Numbered from the stretch's first letter, positions 9,125 to 17,939 are shown. The stretch: 64,000 nucleotides of DNA from Phycisphaerales bacterium (GCA_020845755.1 JADLFE010000061.1:60134-124133), one strand, 5' to 3'. Program-made: numbers and translations. The notes: generated by a model from the letters alone, not told the origin.

Positions 9125-9160
9125 CAAAAACGACGGGGGCGCTCGAGATCGAGCGCCCCC
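9125..9160 (-). terminator. intrinsic terminator of first PEP-CTERM-type gene
   Basis: A perfect 12-bp stem (GGGGGCGCTCGA with its complement) with a 2-nt centre. On the minus strand it is followed after 4 nt by TTTTT. It lies 42 nt beyond the stop codon. Confidence 0.85.
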
Positions 9161-9202
9161 GCGAATCACACATTGAAGGACGCGGCATGCCGCGTCGTTG
9201 GA

Positions 9203-9937
9203 TTAGCGACGACGACGGCCGGCGAAGATGCCGCCGAGGGCCAAGAGGGCCGCGGCGCCCGGAGCGGGCACCACTTCACCGCCGAGGGTGTAGCAGTGGT
9301 CGTTGTTGGGCAGGCCGCCGAAGAGGCCCGGGCCGTCGAGCCAATCGGAGCCGAAGCCGAACGAGCCGCCTTCGTTGCGGTTGCGGGCGCCGTCGCCGAT
9401 CGTGGCGTTGCCGGAGAGCAGGTGGAAGGCCTGGCCGTAGGAGCCGAAGGAGAGCGAGGGGGTGAGGCCGACCCAGAAGTCACCGTTGAGGCCCTGCATG
9501 CCACCGACGCCCGAGGTATCAGCAACGACCGCGAGGGCGGAGCCACCGAGGTCGTAGATGGTCACGGGGACCGAGCCCAGGTTGCCCATGTGGTCGCCGC
9601 TGCCCGGCATACCGCTGGTCTTCTTGTAGAGGCTGAGCTGGGCGGTGTGGTTGCCAACCCAAGCCGAGTTGTAGGTGAAGTACGTCACGACGGTGTCGAC
9701 ATTCCACGTCTGGCCACCGGTCGTGAAGTCATCGACCTCGACGGTGGAGTAGGTGGGGAAGTCGGCGAAGTCCTGATCAACGATACCGATGAAGTTGGTG
9801 TAGCTCTGGTCCCAGAGGGTGACCGAGCGGCCGGTGTTGAGCTGGGCCGAGCCAGACATCATCTTGCCGTTATTGACGGGACCGGCGATCGCGGTGCCAG
9901 CGCAAGCGATAACCAACAACGCACAAATGCTCTTCAT
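9203..9937 (-). CDS. secreted PEP-CTERM-type protein, paralog A
   Basis: A 244-residue exported protein of unknown function. The signal peptide 'MKSICALLVIACAGTAIAG' is cleaved probably after AIA. The mature part is a beta-rich domain with 'WDQSYTNFIGIVDQDFADFP', 'VDDFTTGGQTWNVDTVVTYF' and 'GFGSDWLDGPG'. The C-terminus is 'VPAPGAAALLALGG' followed by IFAGRRRR, the planctomycete form of a PEP-CTERM exosortase/rhombosortase-type sorting tail. It is clearly related to the gene at 10272-11003 along its whole length. The ATG has GAGG 5 nt upstream. Likely role: a cell-surface or extracellular matrix component; that is inference from the sorting tail only. Confidence 0.85.
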   Translation of the reverse strand: MKSICALLVIACAGTAIAGPVNNGKMMSGSAQLNTGRSVTLWDQSYTNFIGIVDQDFADFPTYSTVEVDDFTTGGQTWNVDTVVTYFTYNSAWVGNHTAQLSLYKKTSGMPGSGDHMGNLGSVPVTIYDLGGSALAVVADTSGVGGMQGLNGDFWVGLTPSLSFGSYGQAFHLLSGNATIGDGARNRNEGGSFGFGSDWLDGPGLFGGLPNNDHCYTLGGEVVPAPGAAALLALGGIFAGRRRR

Positions 9938-10271
9938 TTGAACCTCGTCTCTCTAGGCTGGCGCACGCTCGTCGGGATCAAGGCTCCAGACACAATGTCG
10001 GGTTCTCATGCCGACGCGGAAACCTGAACCAGCCTGGCGCCACATTACCGACACTGCGAATGACCCGCAAGCGGATTTTGAATTTATTACGCCTATGAAG
10101 CCCGGCGAATACCCCACTCCGTCCCATAATTTCCAACTCAGAAAGGCAGGAGGGCGATTTTCGATTCGGTTTTGCAAATCGCAAAAAAACGAGAGCGCCC
10201 CTCGGATGGAGCGCTCTCGCGGGTTTCAAGCATGCCGGGATGGGATGAGCCCAGATCCCGAATAGGTGGGA
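9938..10271. other. intergenic region between the two secreted paralogs
   Basis: 334 nt with no convincing gene. It contains the Shine-Dalgarno and presumably the promoter of paralog A (minus strand) and, at 10183-10219, the terminator of paralog B. A short AT-rich patch lies near 10075-10095. Small frames here have no recognisable features. Confidence 0.6.
10183..10219 (-). terminator. intrinsic terminator of second PEP-CTERM-type gene
   Basis: A CGAGAGCGC/GCGCTCTCG stem of 9 bp, extended with a mismatch, is followed on the minus strand by seven T, 53 nt beyond the stop. Confidence 0.88.
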
Positions 10272-11003
10272 TTAGCGGCGACGACGACCGGCGAACACGC
10301 CGCCGAGCGCCAGCAGGGCCGCCGCACTGGGGGCCGGCACCACGTCACCCTCGAGGGTGAAGAGCATGTCAGCGCCGGCCTGGCTGCCGAGCGTTCCGGC
10401 GTCGGTCCAGTCGGTGCCGAAGCCGAAGCTGCCGCCGATGTTGCGAACGGCCGATCCAGCGCCGATGGTGGCGTTGGACGACAGGAGATGGAACTCCTGG
10501 CCGAAGACGCCGAACGCGGCGATGGGGGTGAGGCCGATCCAGTAATCACCGTTGATGCCCTGGAGGGCGCCGATCGCCGAGGTGTCGGCGGTGAGGGCCC
10601 AGGCGCCACCGAGGGGGATCAGCATGGCGGGAACAATGCCGAGGTTGCCGACCAGATCAGCGCCGGTCGGGGACGTGGCGGACTTGGTGTAGAGGCTGAG
10701 TTGGGCCGAGCCGATGCCCGTGCCCCAGGCGCCGCTGCCCTGGGTGTAATAGGTGGTGACGTGATGGACTTTCCACGTCTGGCCGCTGGTCGTGAAGTCA
10801 TCGACCATGCCCGAGGTGTATGTGGGGAAATCGGGGAAGTCCTGATCGACGACGCCATTGAAGTTCGTCGTGTTCTGGTTCCAGAGGACCGAGCGCGGAA
10901 CGTTGATCGACGCCGAACCGGCGCCGGAGTTGCTCGACTGGACGGGACCCGCGACGGCGACGCCGGCGCACGCGAGGAGGGCAAGAGCAGCAACAGTCTT
11001 CAT
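10272..11003 (-). CDS. secreted PEP-CTERM-type protein, paralog B
   Basis: 243 residues. The start is the ATG at 11003, giving the signal peptide 'MKTVAALALLACAGVAVAG' and a GGAG 8 nt upstream; the frame extends upstream but without features. The mature domain parallels paralog A block by block: 'NFNGVVDQDFPDFPTYTSG', 'VDDFTTSGQTWKVHHVTTYY', 'GINGDYWIGLTP', 'FHLLSSNATIG', 'GGSFGFGTDWTDAG'. It ends with 'VPAPSAAALLALGG' and VFAGRRRR. Function is unknown; it is predicted to be exported and sorted through the Arg-rich tail. Each copy has its own terminator, so they are separate transcription units that arose by tandem duplication and then diverged. Confidence 0.87.
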   Translation of the reverse strand: MKTVAALALLACAGVAVAGPVQSSNSGAGSASINVPRSVLWNQNTTNFNGVVDQDFPDFPTYTSGMVDDFTTSGQTWKVHHVTTYYTQGSGAWGTGIGSAQLSLYTKSATSPTGADLVGNLGIVPAMLIPLGGAWALTADTSAIGALQGINGDYWIGLTPIAAFGVFGQEFHLLSSNATIGAGSAVRNIGGSFGFGTDWTDAGTLGSQAGADMLFTLEGDVVPAPSAAALLALGGVFAGRRRR

Positions 11004-11420
11004 GTCATCTCTCCGAATTCGAGGCCAGCCCGCGGACGCGGCGCGCTCGCGAACACAAGCGAGTCGAACGCAACGCCCCTGGAAACCGGGCATCATGGTG
11101 ATCTGGGGGGGAATCTACACCGGGGACGAGCGATTGCCGCTTGAAACGAGGGAAGATTCGCGCGGGCGCGTGCGATAACGCCACGTCGGGCGTCACACCC
11201 CGCACAACCGGAATCGTCCGCGCGTCGCGCCGCGTGATAAGCGAGCGTGTCGCGTTGGATCGCTCACGCATGCGGCGAGGCGAACTTACATAGGAGTTTG
11301 TGCATCTCGCCGGTCGCCGCAAACGTACAACCACGCGGATTTGTTCTGAATCCCTCGCGCGTCCCGCACTGGTTCGCGCCCGCACGGTCTGATATCGTGG
11401 GAGCGTCAGGAGTGCGTCTC
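11004..11420. other. 417-nt divergent intergenic region
   Basis: It separates paralog B (minus) from the DUF2330 gene (plus). I see no gene. It should carry both promoters. For the plus gene, TATCGT at 11393-11398 is a possible -10, with the AGGAG Shine-Dalgarno at 11408-11412. No strong hairpin-plus-T structure is present. Confidence 0.5.
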
Positions 11421-12917
11421 ATGGCACGCCCGCTCGCCATCCTCTTCTCCCTCTGCCTCTCGCTCGCCGCCCTCGCCGACGGCGGGGTCTTCCTCCGCGT
11501 CGACACCCGCGCCAACCTCCCCGACCAGCAGGCGATGATCGTCTATCTCAACGGGCTGGAAACGCTGGCGATCGAAACACGAGCCAAGGCCGCCGGCGAA
11601 GAAATCGCCTGGGTCGTGCCGCTCCCCGCCGTGCCCGAGGTCTCCCCCGCCACGACCGGCACGTTCCCGACCCTCCGCGCCGCCTGCGCGCCGAGACGGA
11701 TGGATGTGCCGTGGCAGCTCGCCGCATCGCTGGGCTGGCTACTCATGGTGGTTCTCTGCCTCTTCGCGCCCAAGGGCTTCGAGCGCCGATCCACATTCGC
11801 GGCCTGCATCTTCATGCTGCTCTTCCTTTGCTGCTTACTCGTGCCGACGCTCGGCAAGGCACGCGGCGGCGCGGCGGGCGACGGTGTCGAGGTCGTCGAT
11901 CGCTCAATCGTCGGCAACTACGAAGTCAGCACCATCAACGCGGCCACCGGCGACTCGATCGCGGCCTGGCTCATCACCAACGGCTTCGCCATCCCCGCCG
12001 ATGCGAAACCCGCGCTCGACGACTACACGAAGGAAGGCTGGTGCTTCGTCGCGTGCAAGTTGCGCCGCGACGACGCGGGCGAATCGCTCCTCACGCCGCA
12101 CCCGCTGGTCTTCCGCTTCAAAACCGATCGCGTCGTGTACCCAATGCGATTGACCGGAGCCGTCAACACCGGCGATCTGTCGCTCGAGATCTATGTCTTT
12201 GCGAATGACGAGGCCCGCGTCGATGGCATGGAGACTCGGTTCTCGCAGGCCGTCATCGGCGATCGCGCGAACTTCACGATCAACGACCCCGCACGCGCGC
12301 ACCCCGCGATCGCGGCACTCGCCCAGGGCGCCACGCGTCTCACCATGCTCCGCGGCACCTTCACCCGCGATGACATGAAGCGCGATATCACGATCGACTG
12401 GCGGCCGCCGACCGACTCCCACGCCAGCGTCGCCGGTCGGCAGGACGCCATCTTGCTCGGCGTGTCCATCGCGCTGGCGATCCTCATCGTCGCGTGCATC
12501 GTTGCCAAGGTTTTGCAGGTCATCGGCAGGGCGTCGCTCGTGAAGAGAACTCTCCTCGCCTCACTCGTGCTCGCGACGCTCGCCGGCGGCATTACCTACG
12601 CCGCGACCGAAAAGGCGCCGATGGTGGCGGGGCACAAATGGTGGCGCACCAAACTGTGGGTCGCAGAGTCGTGCACGCTCACCGTCGCGGGAGATTACAG
12701 CAACGGCCAGCCCAAGCCCTCGCTGGCGGAGTTCCGGCGCCAGGTCCGCGACATGATGCCCACGGTCGACCCGGACGCGTTGAAGCAATTACAGGAAGAA
12801 GACTCGCCCGGCAACTACACGATCGACGAGCAGGACGGCGAGTTCTGGTTAACACTCCACTGGCCGTACGGAATCAGGCGTCATCAACTTACCGGCATGC
12901 CCACGACCAAGAAATGA
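11421..12917 (+). CDS. DUF2330-like membrane protein
   Basis: 498 residues. The signal-like N-terminus 'MARPLAILFSLCLSLAALA' is followed directly by 'DGGVFLRV', 'LPDQQAMIVYLNGLETLAIE' and 'IAWVVPLPAVPEVSPA', the opening of DUF2330, an exported domain of unknown function. Hydrophobic helices follow near residues 96-113 ('LAASLGWLLMVVLCLFAP') and 120-138. A second soluble region (about 150-380) is followed by two more helices ('DAILLGVSIALAILIVACIV' and 'LLASLVLATLAGGITYA') and a short C-terminal domain. The ATG at 11421 has AGGAG 8 nt upstream. It is convergent with the glycosyltransferase gene, only 26 nt apart, with no terminator visible. Confidence 0.78.
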   Translation: MARPLAILFSLCLSLAALADGGVFLRVDTRANLPDQQAMIVYLNGLETLAIETRAKAAGEEIAWVVPLPAVPEVSPATTGTFPTLRAACAPRRMDVPWQLAASLGWLLMVVLCLFAPKGFERRSTFAACIFMLLFLCCLLVPTLGKARGGAAGDGVEVVDRSIVGNYEVSTINAATGDSIAAWLITNGFAIPADAKPALDDYTKEGWCFVACKLRRDDAGESLLTPHPLVFRFKTDRVVYPMRLTGAVNTGDLSLEIYVFANDEARVDGMETRFSQAVIGDRANFTINDPARAHPAIAALAQGATRLTMLRGTFTRDDMKRDITIDWRPPTDSHASVAGRQDAILLGVSIALAILIVACIVAKVLQVIGRASLVKRTLLASLVLATLAGGITYAATEKAPMVAGHKWWRTKLWVAESCTLTVAGDYSNGQPKPSLAEFRRQVRDMMPTVDPDALKQLQEEDSPGNYTIDEQDGEFWLTLHWPYGIRRHQLTGMPTTKK

Positions 12918-12943
12918 GCCAAGTCGCACCGCCATTTCCGTCT

Positions 12944-14158
12944 TCACTTCTTCTCTGCGTTGCTTTGCCTCTTCGGTTCCCGGCTGCTCAACCGCTCCAT
13001 CAACTTGGGGTACCACTTCGCGGCGTCCCACTCGGCCCGCGTGTAGCGCACGCCCTCGCGCCCAAGTTTCCAGCGCAGATCATGATCCGTCAGCAATCGC
13101 TCGATCGCGCCGATGAACGCGCCGTCGTCGCGCACGGGGCAGAGCAGCCCCGTGCGCTCGTGCAGCACCGACTCGCGCAGGCCGGCCATGTCGCTGGTGA
13201 CAACCGCCAGTCCGCGGCTGGACGCTTCGATCGCGGCGAGCAGGAGCGTGTCCTTCTCGGTGGGCATGACGAAGATGTCGCCGGGGCGGAGGTGGTCGCG
13301 GATCAGTTCATCGTGCGGCACCGGGCCGTGCGCAAAGACGCGTGTGCCGCGCGCGTCGCCTGCGTTCATGCCGATCACGTGCAACTCCACGCCGCGTGAG
13401 GCCCAGCGCTCCTGGTGCCAGCGGAGCAATCGCGGCCCGCCCTTTCGGGCCCAGTTCAGCCCGACCCAGACCAGCCGCGGCGTGTCGGAGCCCGGTGTGC
13501 GACCGCCTTCGGTGTCAAGACCGGGCGGCGGCGAGGAGAGTTCAAGCCCCGGGCGCGCCAGCACGGCCCGGCTCCCGAGCCCGAAGTCGTCACGCACCGA
13601 CCCGAGGGCCCATCCGCTCCAGCACTCGATCACATCGGCACGCTCGAAGACCCGGCGCTCGGCACGCTCGAGGAGTCTTGCGGGAAGGGGTGCCATTCCA
13701 AGTCCGCGCGCCATGAGCGGCCCGGTCGCGTCGATCTGCACGATGAAACGCGGGCCGTCCTTCACATCTTCCAGCACCGACGCGACGCCCGAGGCAAAGT
13801 GCTGCGTGGTGACGTGGATCACGTCGAACCTCCGCCAGTCGAGCGGGCCGTTCAGCCACGCACGGACTCGCGCGCCCCACATCGCCATGTTGCGGTGGTT
13901 GTGGAAGTCCCACGACGACCGCTTGAGTCCCGGGAACGACACGCCGGCGGCTGTCATCGCCGGTGTTGGGAGCATCTTGACGTGCACCGCGTCGAGTTCG
14001 CCGCGCGAGGCGGAATATCGCTCGAGGTATCGCCCGAGGGTGGCGAAGCCCATGCGCCCGAAGGTGAGGAAGAGGACGCGCGTCTGGGCGCGAGGTCCCC
14101 GCGGCGGGAGGTCCGCCTCGCGCAGGGCGCCGGGATCGCTCGTGACGGTGCGGATCAT
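12944..14158 (-). CDS. GT4-family glycosyltransferase
   Basis: A 404-residue cytoplasmic or membrane-peripheral GT-B enzyme, predicted to transfer a sugar from a nucleotide donor with retention. The N-terminal Rossmann domain starts 'RVLFLTFGRMGFATLGRYL'. The C-terminal domain has 'RLVWVGLNWARKGGPRLLRW', 'DIFVMPTEKDTLLLAAIEAS' (an E-x7-E-like donor-binding region) and 'GLAVVTSDMAGLRESV'. The ATG at 14158 overlaps the stop of the upstream small membrane gene as ATGA, so the two are translationally coupled; the longer frame to 14491 would swallow that gene. Acceptor and donor are unknown. The last residues 'KRQSNAEKK' are encoded by low-complexity sequence. Confidence 0.85.
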   Translation of the reverse strand: MIRTVTSDPGALREADLPPRGPRAQTRVLFLTFGRMGFATLGRYLERYSASRGELDAVHVKMLPTPAMTAAGVSFPGLKRSSWDFHNHRNMAMWGARVRAWLNGPLDWRRFDVIHVTTQHFASGVASVLEDVKDGPRFIVQIDATGPLMARGLGMAPLPARLLERAERRVFERADVIECWSGWALGSVRDDFGLGSRAVLARPGLELSSPPPGLDTEGGRTPGSDTPRLVWVGLNWARKGGPRLLRWHQERWASRGVELHVIGMNAGDARGTRVFAHGPVPHDELIRDHLRPGDIFVMPTEKDTLLLAAIEASSRGLAVVTSDMAGLRESVLHERTGLLCPVRDDGAFIGAIERLLTDHDLRWKLGREGVRYTRAEWDAAKWYPKLMERLSSREPKRQSNAEKK

Positions 14159-14388
14159 TTCGGCGCGGCTTGATTCTGCGGCGGATTGCCATCGGCCGGC
14201 GCGGGCGGCTGCTGCGCGGCCTGTTGAGCGGCATCGGCGCGGGCCTTGATCTCCGCGGCCTGCTGCTGCTTCTTCATCTGGAAGAATCCCAGCAGCACGA
14301 GCCCGATCGCCAGGCCGATGAAATAGAAACCAAAGCGGCGCGCGGCATCGGCCCACTTGCCGGAACTCGGATTCGGAGACGTGCTCAT
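14155..14388 (-). CDS. small single-pass membrane protein
   Basis: 77 residues from the ATG at 14388: a short Ser/Pro N-terminus, one transmembrane helix 'FGFYFIGLAIGLVLLGFF', a basic 'QMKKQQQ' stop-transfer, then a Gln/Ala/Pro-rich charged tail that is probably disordered or coiled. An alternative ATG at 14403 would add five residues. It overlaps the glycosyltransferase start by 4 nt and is therefore likely co-expressed and perhaps a membrane partner of it. No family recognised. It is real rather than a shadow because it has a membrane-protein profile and exact coupling geometry. Confidence 0.7.
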   Translation of the reverse strand: MSTSPNPSSGKWADAARRFGFYFIGLAIGLVLLGFFQMKKQQQAAEIKARADAAQQAAQQPPAPADGNPPQNQAAPK

Positions 14389-14487
14389 GGAGTCCACTCG
14401 CATCGACCTGGGAGAACCGCGAAACACCCGCGAAGGCGACCATCATAAGCGAGCGCCCGGGCGATCGGCGCTTCAACGCACGCCGCG

Positions 14488-16728
14488 TCATCCCCCGCGC
14501 TTGCGTTTGCCCTTGCGGTCGGCGCGGACGCCGGGCATGCCGGCGCGCCCGGGCTTCTTGCGATCGCCCGGCTCGTCGAGCTCGGAGCGGCGGACCTTGA
14601 CCGCGCTCTCGCTGAAGCGAGATGAATCGTCGCGGAGTTTCTTGAGTTTCTGCACCTGATCGCGCAGGGCCGCGGCCTTCTCGAACTGGAGCGCCTCGGC
14701 GGCCTCCATCATCTCGGCCTCGAGCTGGCGGATCAGTTCGCCGACCTCGAAGGCCTCCTCGCGGGTGGCGACGGCGTCGCGGGCGGTGCGGCGGGCCTTG
14801 AGCTGGACATCCAGGCCGTGGCGGATCGCCTTCCTGATCGTCTCGGGCGTGATGTTATGTTCTTTATTATACGCCATCTGCTTGGCGCGGCGGCGTTCGG
14901 TCTCGCCGATGGCGGCGGACATGGCGGGAGTCATGGTGTCGGCGTACATGATCACGCGGGCGTTGACGTTGCGCGCGGCACGCCCCATCTGCTGGATCAG
15001 GCTGGTGGGCGAGCGGAGGAAGCCCTCCTTGTCCGCGTCGAGGATGCAGACGAGCGAGACCTCGGGAAGGTCGAGGCCCTCGCGGAGGAGGTTTACACCG
15101 ACGAGCACGTCGAACTCGCCGGTGCGCAGCTCGGTGAGGATCTGCACGCGGTCGAGCGTCTCGATCTCGCTGTGCAGGTAACGCACTCGGAGGTCTTTCT
15201 CGGCGATGTAGGCGGCCAGGTCCTCGCACAATCGCTTGGTGAGCGCGGTCACGAGCACGCGCTCGCCGCGGGCGACGACGACGCGGCACTGCTCGAGCAG
15301 GTCGGGCACCTGGCCCTGCGCGGGTTTCACTTCGATCACGGGGTCGAGCAGGCCGGTCGGGCGGATGACCTGCTCGGCGACCAGGCCGCCGACCTTCTCG
15401 AGTTCGTACGGGCCGGGCGTGGCGCTGACGAAGAGGACCTGCGGCACCATCGCCTCGAACTCTTCGAAGCGGAGCGGGCGGTTGTCCATCGCGGCCGGCA
15501 AACGGAAGCCGTGCTCGACGAGGATCTGCTTGCGGTTGCGGTCGCCGAAGTACATCGCGCGGATCTGCGGGAGCGTGACGTGCGACTCGTCGATGATGAG
15601 GAGCCAATCGCGGAAGTTGGGGCGCGGCGCGGGGGCGGACTCGGGGCTCTCGAGGCCGGGGGTTCGGTAGCCGCGGAAGCCCTCGGTCATCGCGTGGAGA
15701 TTCCAGTTGCCGTCGCTGGTGCGCGGCGGCGCGAAGTCGAAGTAATCGAGGAGGCAGTACGGGCGCTCGCCCGGGACGCGGCCGTCGAAGTAGCGCGAGT
15801 AGTTCTCGACGCCGGAGCAGTAGCCGACTTCCTCGATCATCTCGAGGTCGTACTTGGTTCGCGCGATGAGTCGCTGGGCCTCGAGGAGTTTGCCCTCGTG
15901 GCGGAGTTGCATCACGCGCGCGTCGAGGTCGGCGCGGATCTGCTGGATGATCGGGGCGAGTTCGTCGTCGGCCATGACGTAGTGGACGGCGGGGAAGAGG
16001 AAGAACTGCGACTCTTCCGCGAGGACCTCGCCGCTGGTCGGGTTGACGAGGTCGACGCGGTCGATCTCATCGCCGAAGAGTTCGATGCGGACGGCGTATT
16101 TTTCGTAGGCGGGCCAGACCTCGAGGGCATCGCCGCGGACGCGGAACTGGCCGCGCTTGAACTCGATCTCGCTGCGCTGGTATTGCATGGTCGAGAGGGC
16201 GAGCATGAACTCGCGCCGGTCGATGCGGCTGCCGCGGGTGATGGTGAGGACGCGCTGGGCGTAGGCCTGGGGCGAGCCCAGGCCGAAGATGCAGGACACG
16301 CTGGCGACGACGACGGTGTCGCGTCGGGAGAGGATGTTGCTGGTGGCGGCCAGGCGGAGCTGGTCGAGGTCGTCGTTGCGCGAGGAGTCCTTCTCGATGT
16401 AGATGTCGCGCTGGGGGATGTAGGCCTCGGGCTGATAATAATCGTAATAACTTACAAAGTAGTTCACACTGTTCTGCGGGAAGAACTCGCGGAGCTCCTC
16501 GTAGAGCTGGGCGGCGAGGGTCTTGTTGTGGCTGATGATGAGCGTGGGCTTGCCGAGATTGGCGATGACGTTGGCCATCGTAAACGTCTTGCCCGTGCCG
16601 GTGGCGCCCAGGAGACAGGCGGAGGGCTTGCCCGCGCCGAGTTCGGCGGAGAGCTGCGCGATCGCGGCGGGCTGATCGCCCATGGGCACGAAGGGCGAGA
16701 CGACCTGGAAGGCGCGCGGGGCGGGCAT
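14488..16728 (-). CDS. uvrB: excinuclease ABC subunit B
   Basis: A 746-residue DNA damage-recognition helicase of nucleotide excision repair; it is loaded by UvrA and recruits UvrC. Walker A 'GATGTGKT' lies at residues 41-48. The DNA-clamping beta-hairpin 'YYDYYQPEAYIPQRDIYIEK' is near 94-113. Also present are 'LLIIDESHVTLPQIRAMYFG', the helicase motif VI 'QQMGRAARN', and a C-terminal UVR motif 'EAAEALQFEKAAALRDQVQK'. It exceeds the common 670-700 residues because of a basic tail of about 45 residues ending 'RKGKRKRGG'. The Walker A has G-A-T-G-T where most UvrB have G-V-T-G-S. Two short stretches use AT-rich codons unlike the rest. The ATG has a TAAAAT box 5 nt upstream. Confidence 0.97.
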   Translation of the reverse strand: MPAPRAFQVVSPFVPMGDQPAAIAQLSAELGAGKPSACLLGATGTGKTFTMANVIANLGKPTLIISHNKTLAAQLYEELREFFPQNSVNYFVSYYDYYQPEAYIPQRDIYIEKDSSRNDDLDQLRLAATSNILSRRDTVVVASVSCIFGLGSPQAYAQRVLTITRGSRIDRREFMLALSTMQYQRSEIEFKRGQFRVRGDALEVWPAYEKYAVRIELFGDEIDRVDLVNPTSGEVLAEESQFFLFPAVHYVMADDELAPIIQQIRADLDARVMQLRHEGKLLEAQRLIARTKYDLEMIEEVGYCSGVENYSRYFDGRVPGERPYCLLDYFDFAPPRTSDGNWNLHAMTEGFRGYRTPGLESPESAPAPRPNFRDWLLIIDESHVTLPQIRAMYFGDRNRKQILVEHGFRLPAAMDNRPLRFEEFEAMVPQVLFVSATPGPYELEKVGGLVAEQVIRPTGLLDPVIEVKPAQGQVPDLLEQCRVVVARGERVLVTALTKRLCEDLAAYIAEKDLRVRYLHSEIETLDRVQILTELRTGEFDVLVGVNLLREGLDLPEVSLVCILDADKEGFLRSPTSLIQQMGRAARNVNARVIMYADTMTPAMSAAIGETERRRAKQMAYNKEHNITPETIRKAIRHGLDVQLKARRTARDAVATREEAFEVGELIRQLEAEMMEAAEALQFEKAAALRDQVQKLKKLRDDSSRFSESAVKVRRSELDEPGDRKKPGRAGMPGVRADRKGKRKRGG

Positions 16729-16733
16729 GGGAG

Positions 16734-16739
16734 ATTTTA
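16734..16739 (-). promoter_or_regulatory. TAAAAT box upstream of uvrB
   Basis: A minus-strand TAAAAT ends 5 nt before the uvrB ATG, with no Shine-Dalgarno. It is close to the -10 consensus, and a leaderless or nearly leaderless transcript is likely. Confidence 0.5.
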
Positions 16740-16796
16740 TGCGCGAGGGAGCATGAGTGAGCGGCGGCGCGGCGGGAGCTGCGGTCGTGAGAGCGA

Positions 16797-16831
16797 GAGC
16801 GCGACGATTCGCTGCGAAGACTTGCTCATCG
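16797..16831. repeat. 34-nt element, copy downstream of zinc-ribbon paralog A
   Basis: It starts GAGCGCGACGATTCGCT and ends near GACTTGCTCATCG. The first 17 nt are identical to the copy at 18189, and both copies end 41-43 nt from the stop codon of a paralogous gene. Confidence 0.65.
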
Positions 16832-16872
16832 CCCGCGTTGAAAGGCGCTGTTGGTCGGGCGCGACTTTCGAA

Positions 16873-17925
16873 TCAGCGCGAATCGTTGGGCGCGAGGCCC
16901 CACGTCGAGCCGCAGGCGGAGCAGACGACGCGGTCGGCGCGGCGTTCTTCGGGCGGCCAGAGGGCGGTGCAGGAGGGGCACACGCCGCGGGCGGCGAGGG
17001 CGCGGGCGACGTCGCGCTGCGGCGTGAACATGCTCCCGCCGAGGATGCCGATGGCGAAGATGATGCCGACGATCCAGAGGATGGAGGGGCAGATGAAGGC
17101 CTGCCATGCGTTGTTGGCTCGCATCTCTTCGAGCAATGACGCGAGCAAAACGGCGCCGATGGCGCCGAACGCGAGCGTCGCGAAGATCGCTGCGGCGGCG
17201 CGCTTCCAGCGCGACGTTCGGCTCAGGGCGCGATCGGCGTCGGCGATGGCGGTCTTTCGTTCGCCCTCGGCGTCGCGCTGGAGGTCTGCGAGGTCCTGGA
17301 GCGTGCGGATCGAGACGATGCGGCCGAGCGAGTCGCGTCCGGCGCGGGCGCTCTCGGGCTTGGAGAAGATGTGGCCGACGCGCGACCAGTGTGGTTCGGC
17401 GTGATTCCACCAGGGCCATGTCACGCGGTCTTTGTTCCATGCCGCGCCGCACTCGGAGCAGACGATGCAGGCGTCGGATTGCACGGGGAGTTCGCGGAGG
17501 GAGTAGCCGCATTGGCCGCAGAAGCCCTCGGCGACGAGGGAGGGGGCGCTGCGAAGAACTCGCCTGGGGAGCACACGCTTCTCGACATAGAACGCGAGAA
17601 AGAGCACGACCCACGGGAGGAGAAACGCGGCCGCACCGATCACGCTCTCGAGCGTTGATGTCAGCATGCAGGAGCCGAAGAACATCGCGGTCAGGAGGAG
17701 CGGGACGGGGCGGAGCAGGTCGGTGCTTCGAAGCGGCTTGGAATGACGGGCGGCCCTGCCGAGCCAGGTGGCGAGGCGCTGACGCGCGGCGCGATCGTCG
17801 GCTGCGACGCTTTCCTTGACGAGGTCGGGGAGCGAGAGGGGTGTGATGGGCTTGCCGCGGTCGTCGAGGTCACGCGATCGCTTCGGGGTTGTGGCGGGTT
17901 CAGGCTTGTACTCGGCGTTGCTCAC
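16873..17925 (-). CDS. zinc-ribbon membrane protein, tandem paralog A
   Basis: A 350-residue protein of an unnamed family. Order: a charged N-terminus with 'GKPITPLSLPDLVKESVAAD'; two transmembrane helices near 72-115; a central zinc ribbon 'CGQCGYSLRELPVQSDAC' then 'CSECGAAWNKDRVTWPWW' (four Cys-containing knuckles); a helical charged region with 'LQDLADLQRDAEGE'; two more helices near 240-300; and a second C-terminal ribbon 'CPSCTALW' ... 'CSACGSTWGL'. The start is GTG at 17925 with a TACCAT box 8 nt upstream. The whole architecture is repeated in the gene at 18265-19326. The function is unknown; a membrane-bound zinc- or nucleic-acid-binding role is only a guess. Confidence 0.75.
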   Translation of the reverse strand: MSNAEYKPEPATTPKRSRDLDDRGKPITPLSLPDLVKESVAADDRAARQRLATWLGRAARHSKPLRSTDLLRPVPLLLTAMFFGSCMLTSTLESVIGAAAFLLPWVVLFLAFYVEKRVLPRRVLRSAPSLVAEGFCGQCGYSLRELPVQSDACIVCSECGAAWNKDRVTWPWWNHAEPHWSRVGHIFSKPESARAGRDSLGRIVSIRTLQDLADLQRDAEGERKTAIADADRALSRTSRWKRAAAAIFATLAFGAIGAVLLASLLEEMRANNAWQAFICPSILWIVGIIFAIGILGGSMFTPQRDVARALAARGVCPSCTALWPPEERRADRVVCSACGSTWGLAPNDSR

Positions 17926-17933
17926 AGCATCTG

Positions 17934-17939
17934 ATGGTA
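17934..17939 (-). promoter_or_regulatory. TACCAT box upstream of zinc-ribbon paralog A
   Basis: A minus-strand TACCAT ends 8 nt before the GTG start of paralog A, with no Shine-Dalgarno between. Confidence 0.35.

Noticed and set aside
10008..10265. 85-codon plus-strand frame between the secreted paralogs
   Set aside because: It runs through a terminator hairpin, has no Shine-Dalgarno and no recognisable feature.
14818..17139. 773-codon plus-strand frame opposite uvrB
   Set aside because: Glu/Gly/Ala-rich shadow of uvrB; no conserved sequence, and uvrB is certain.
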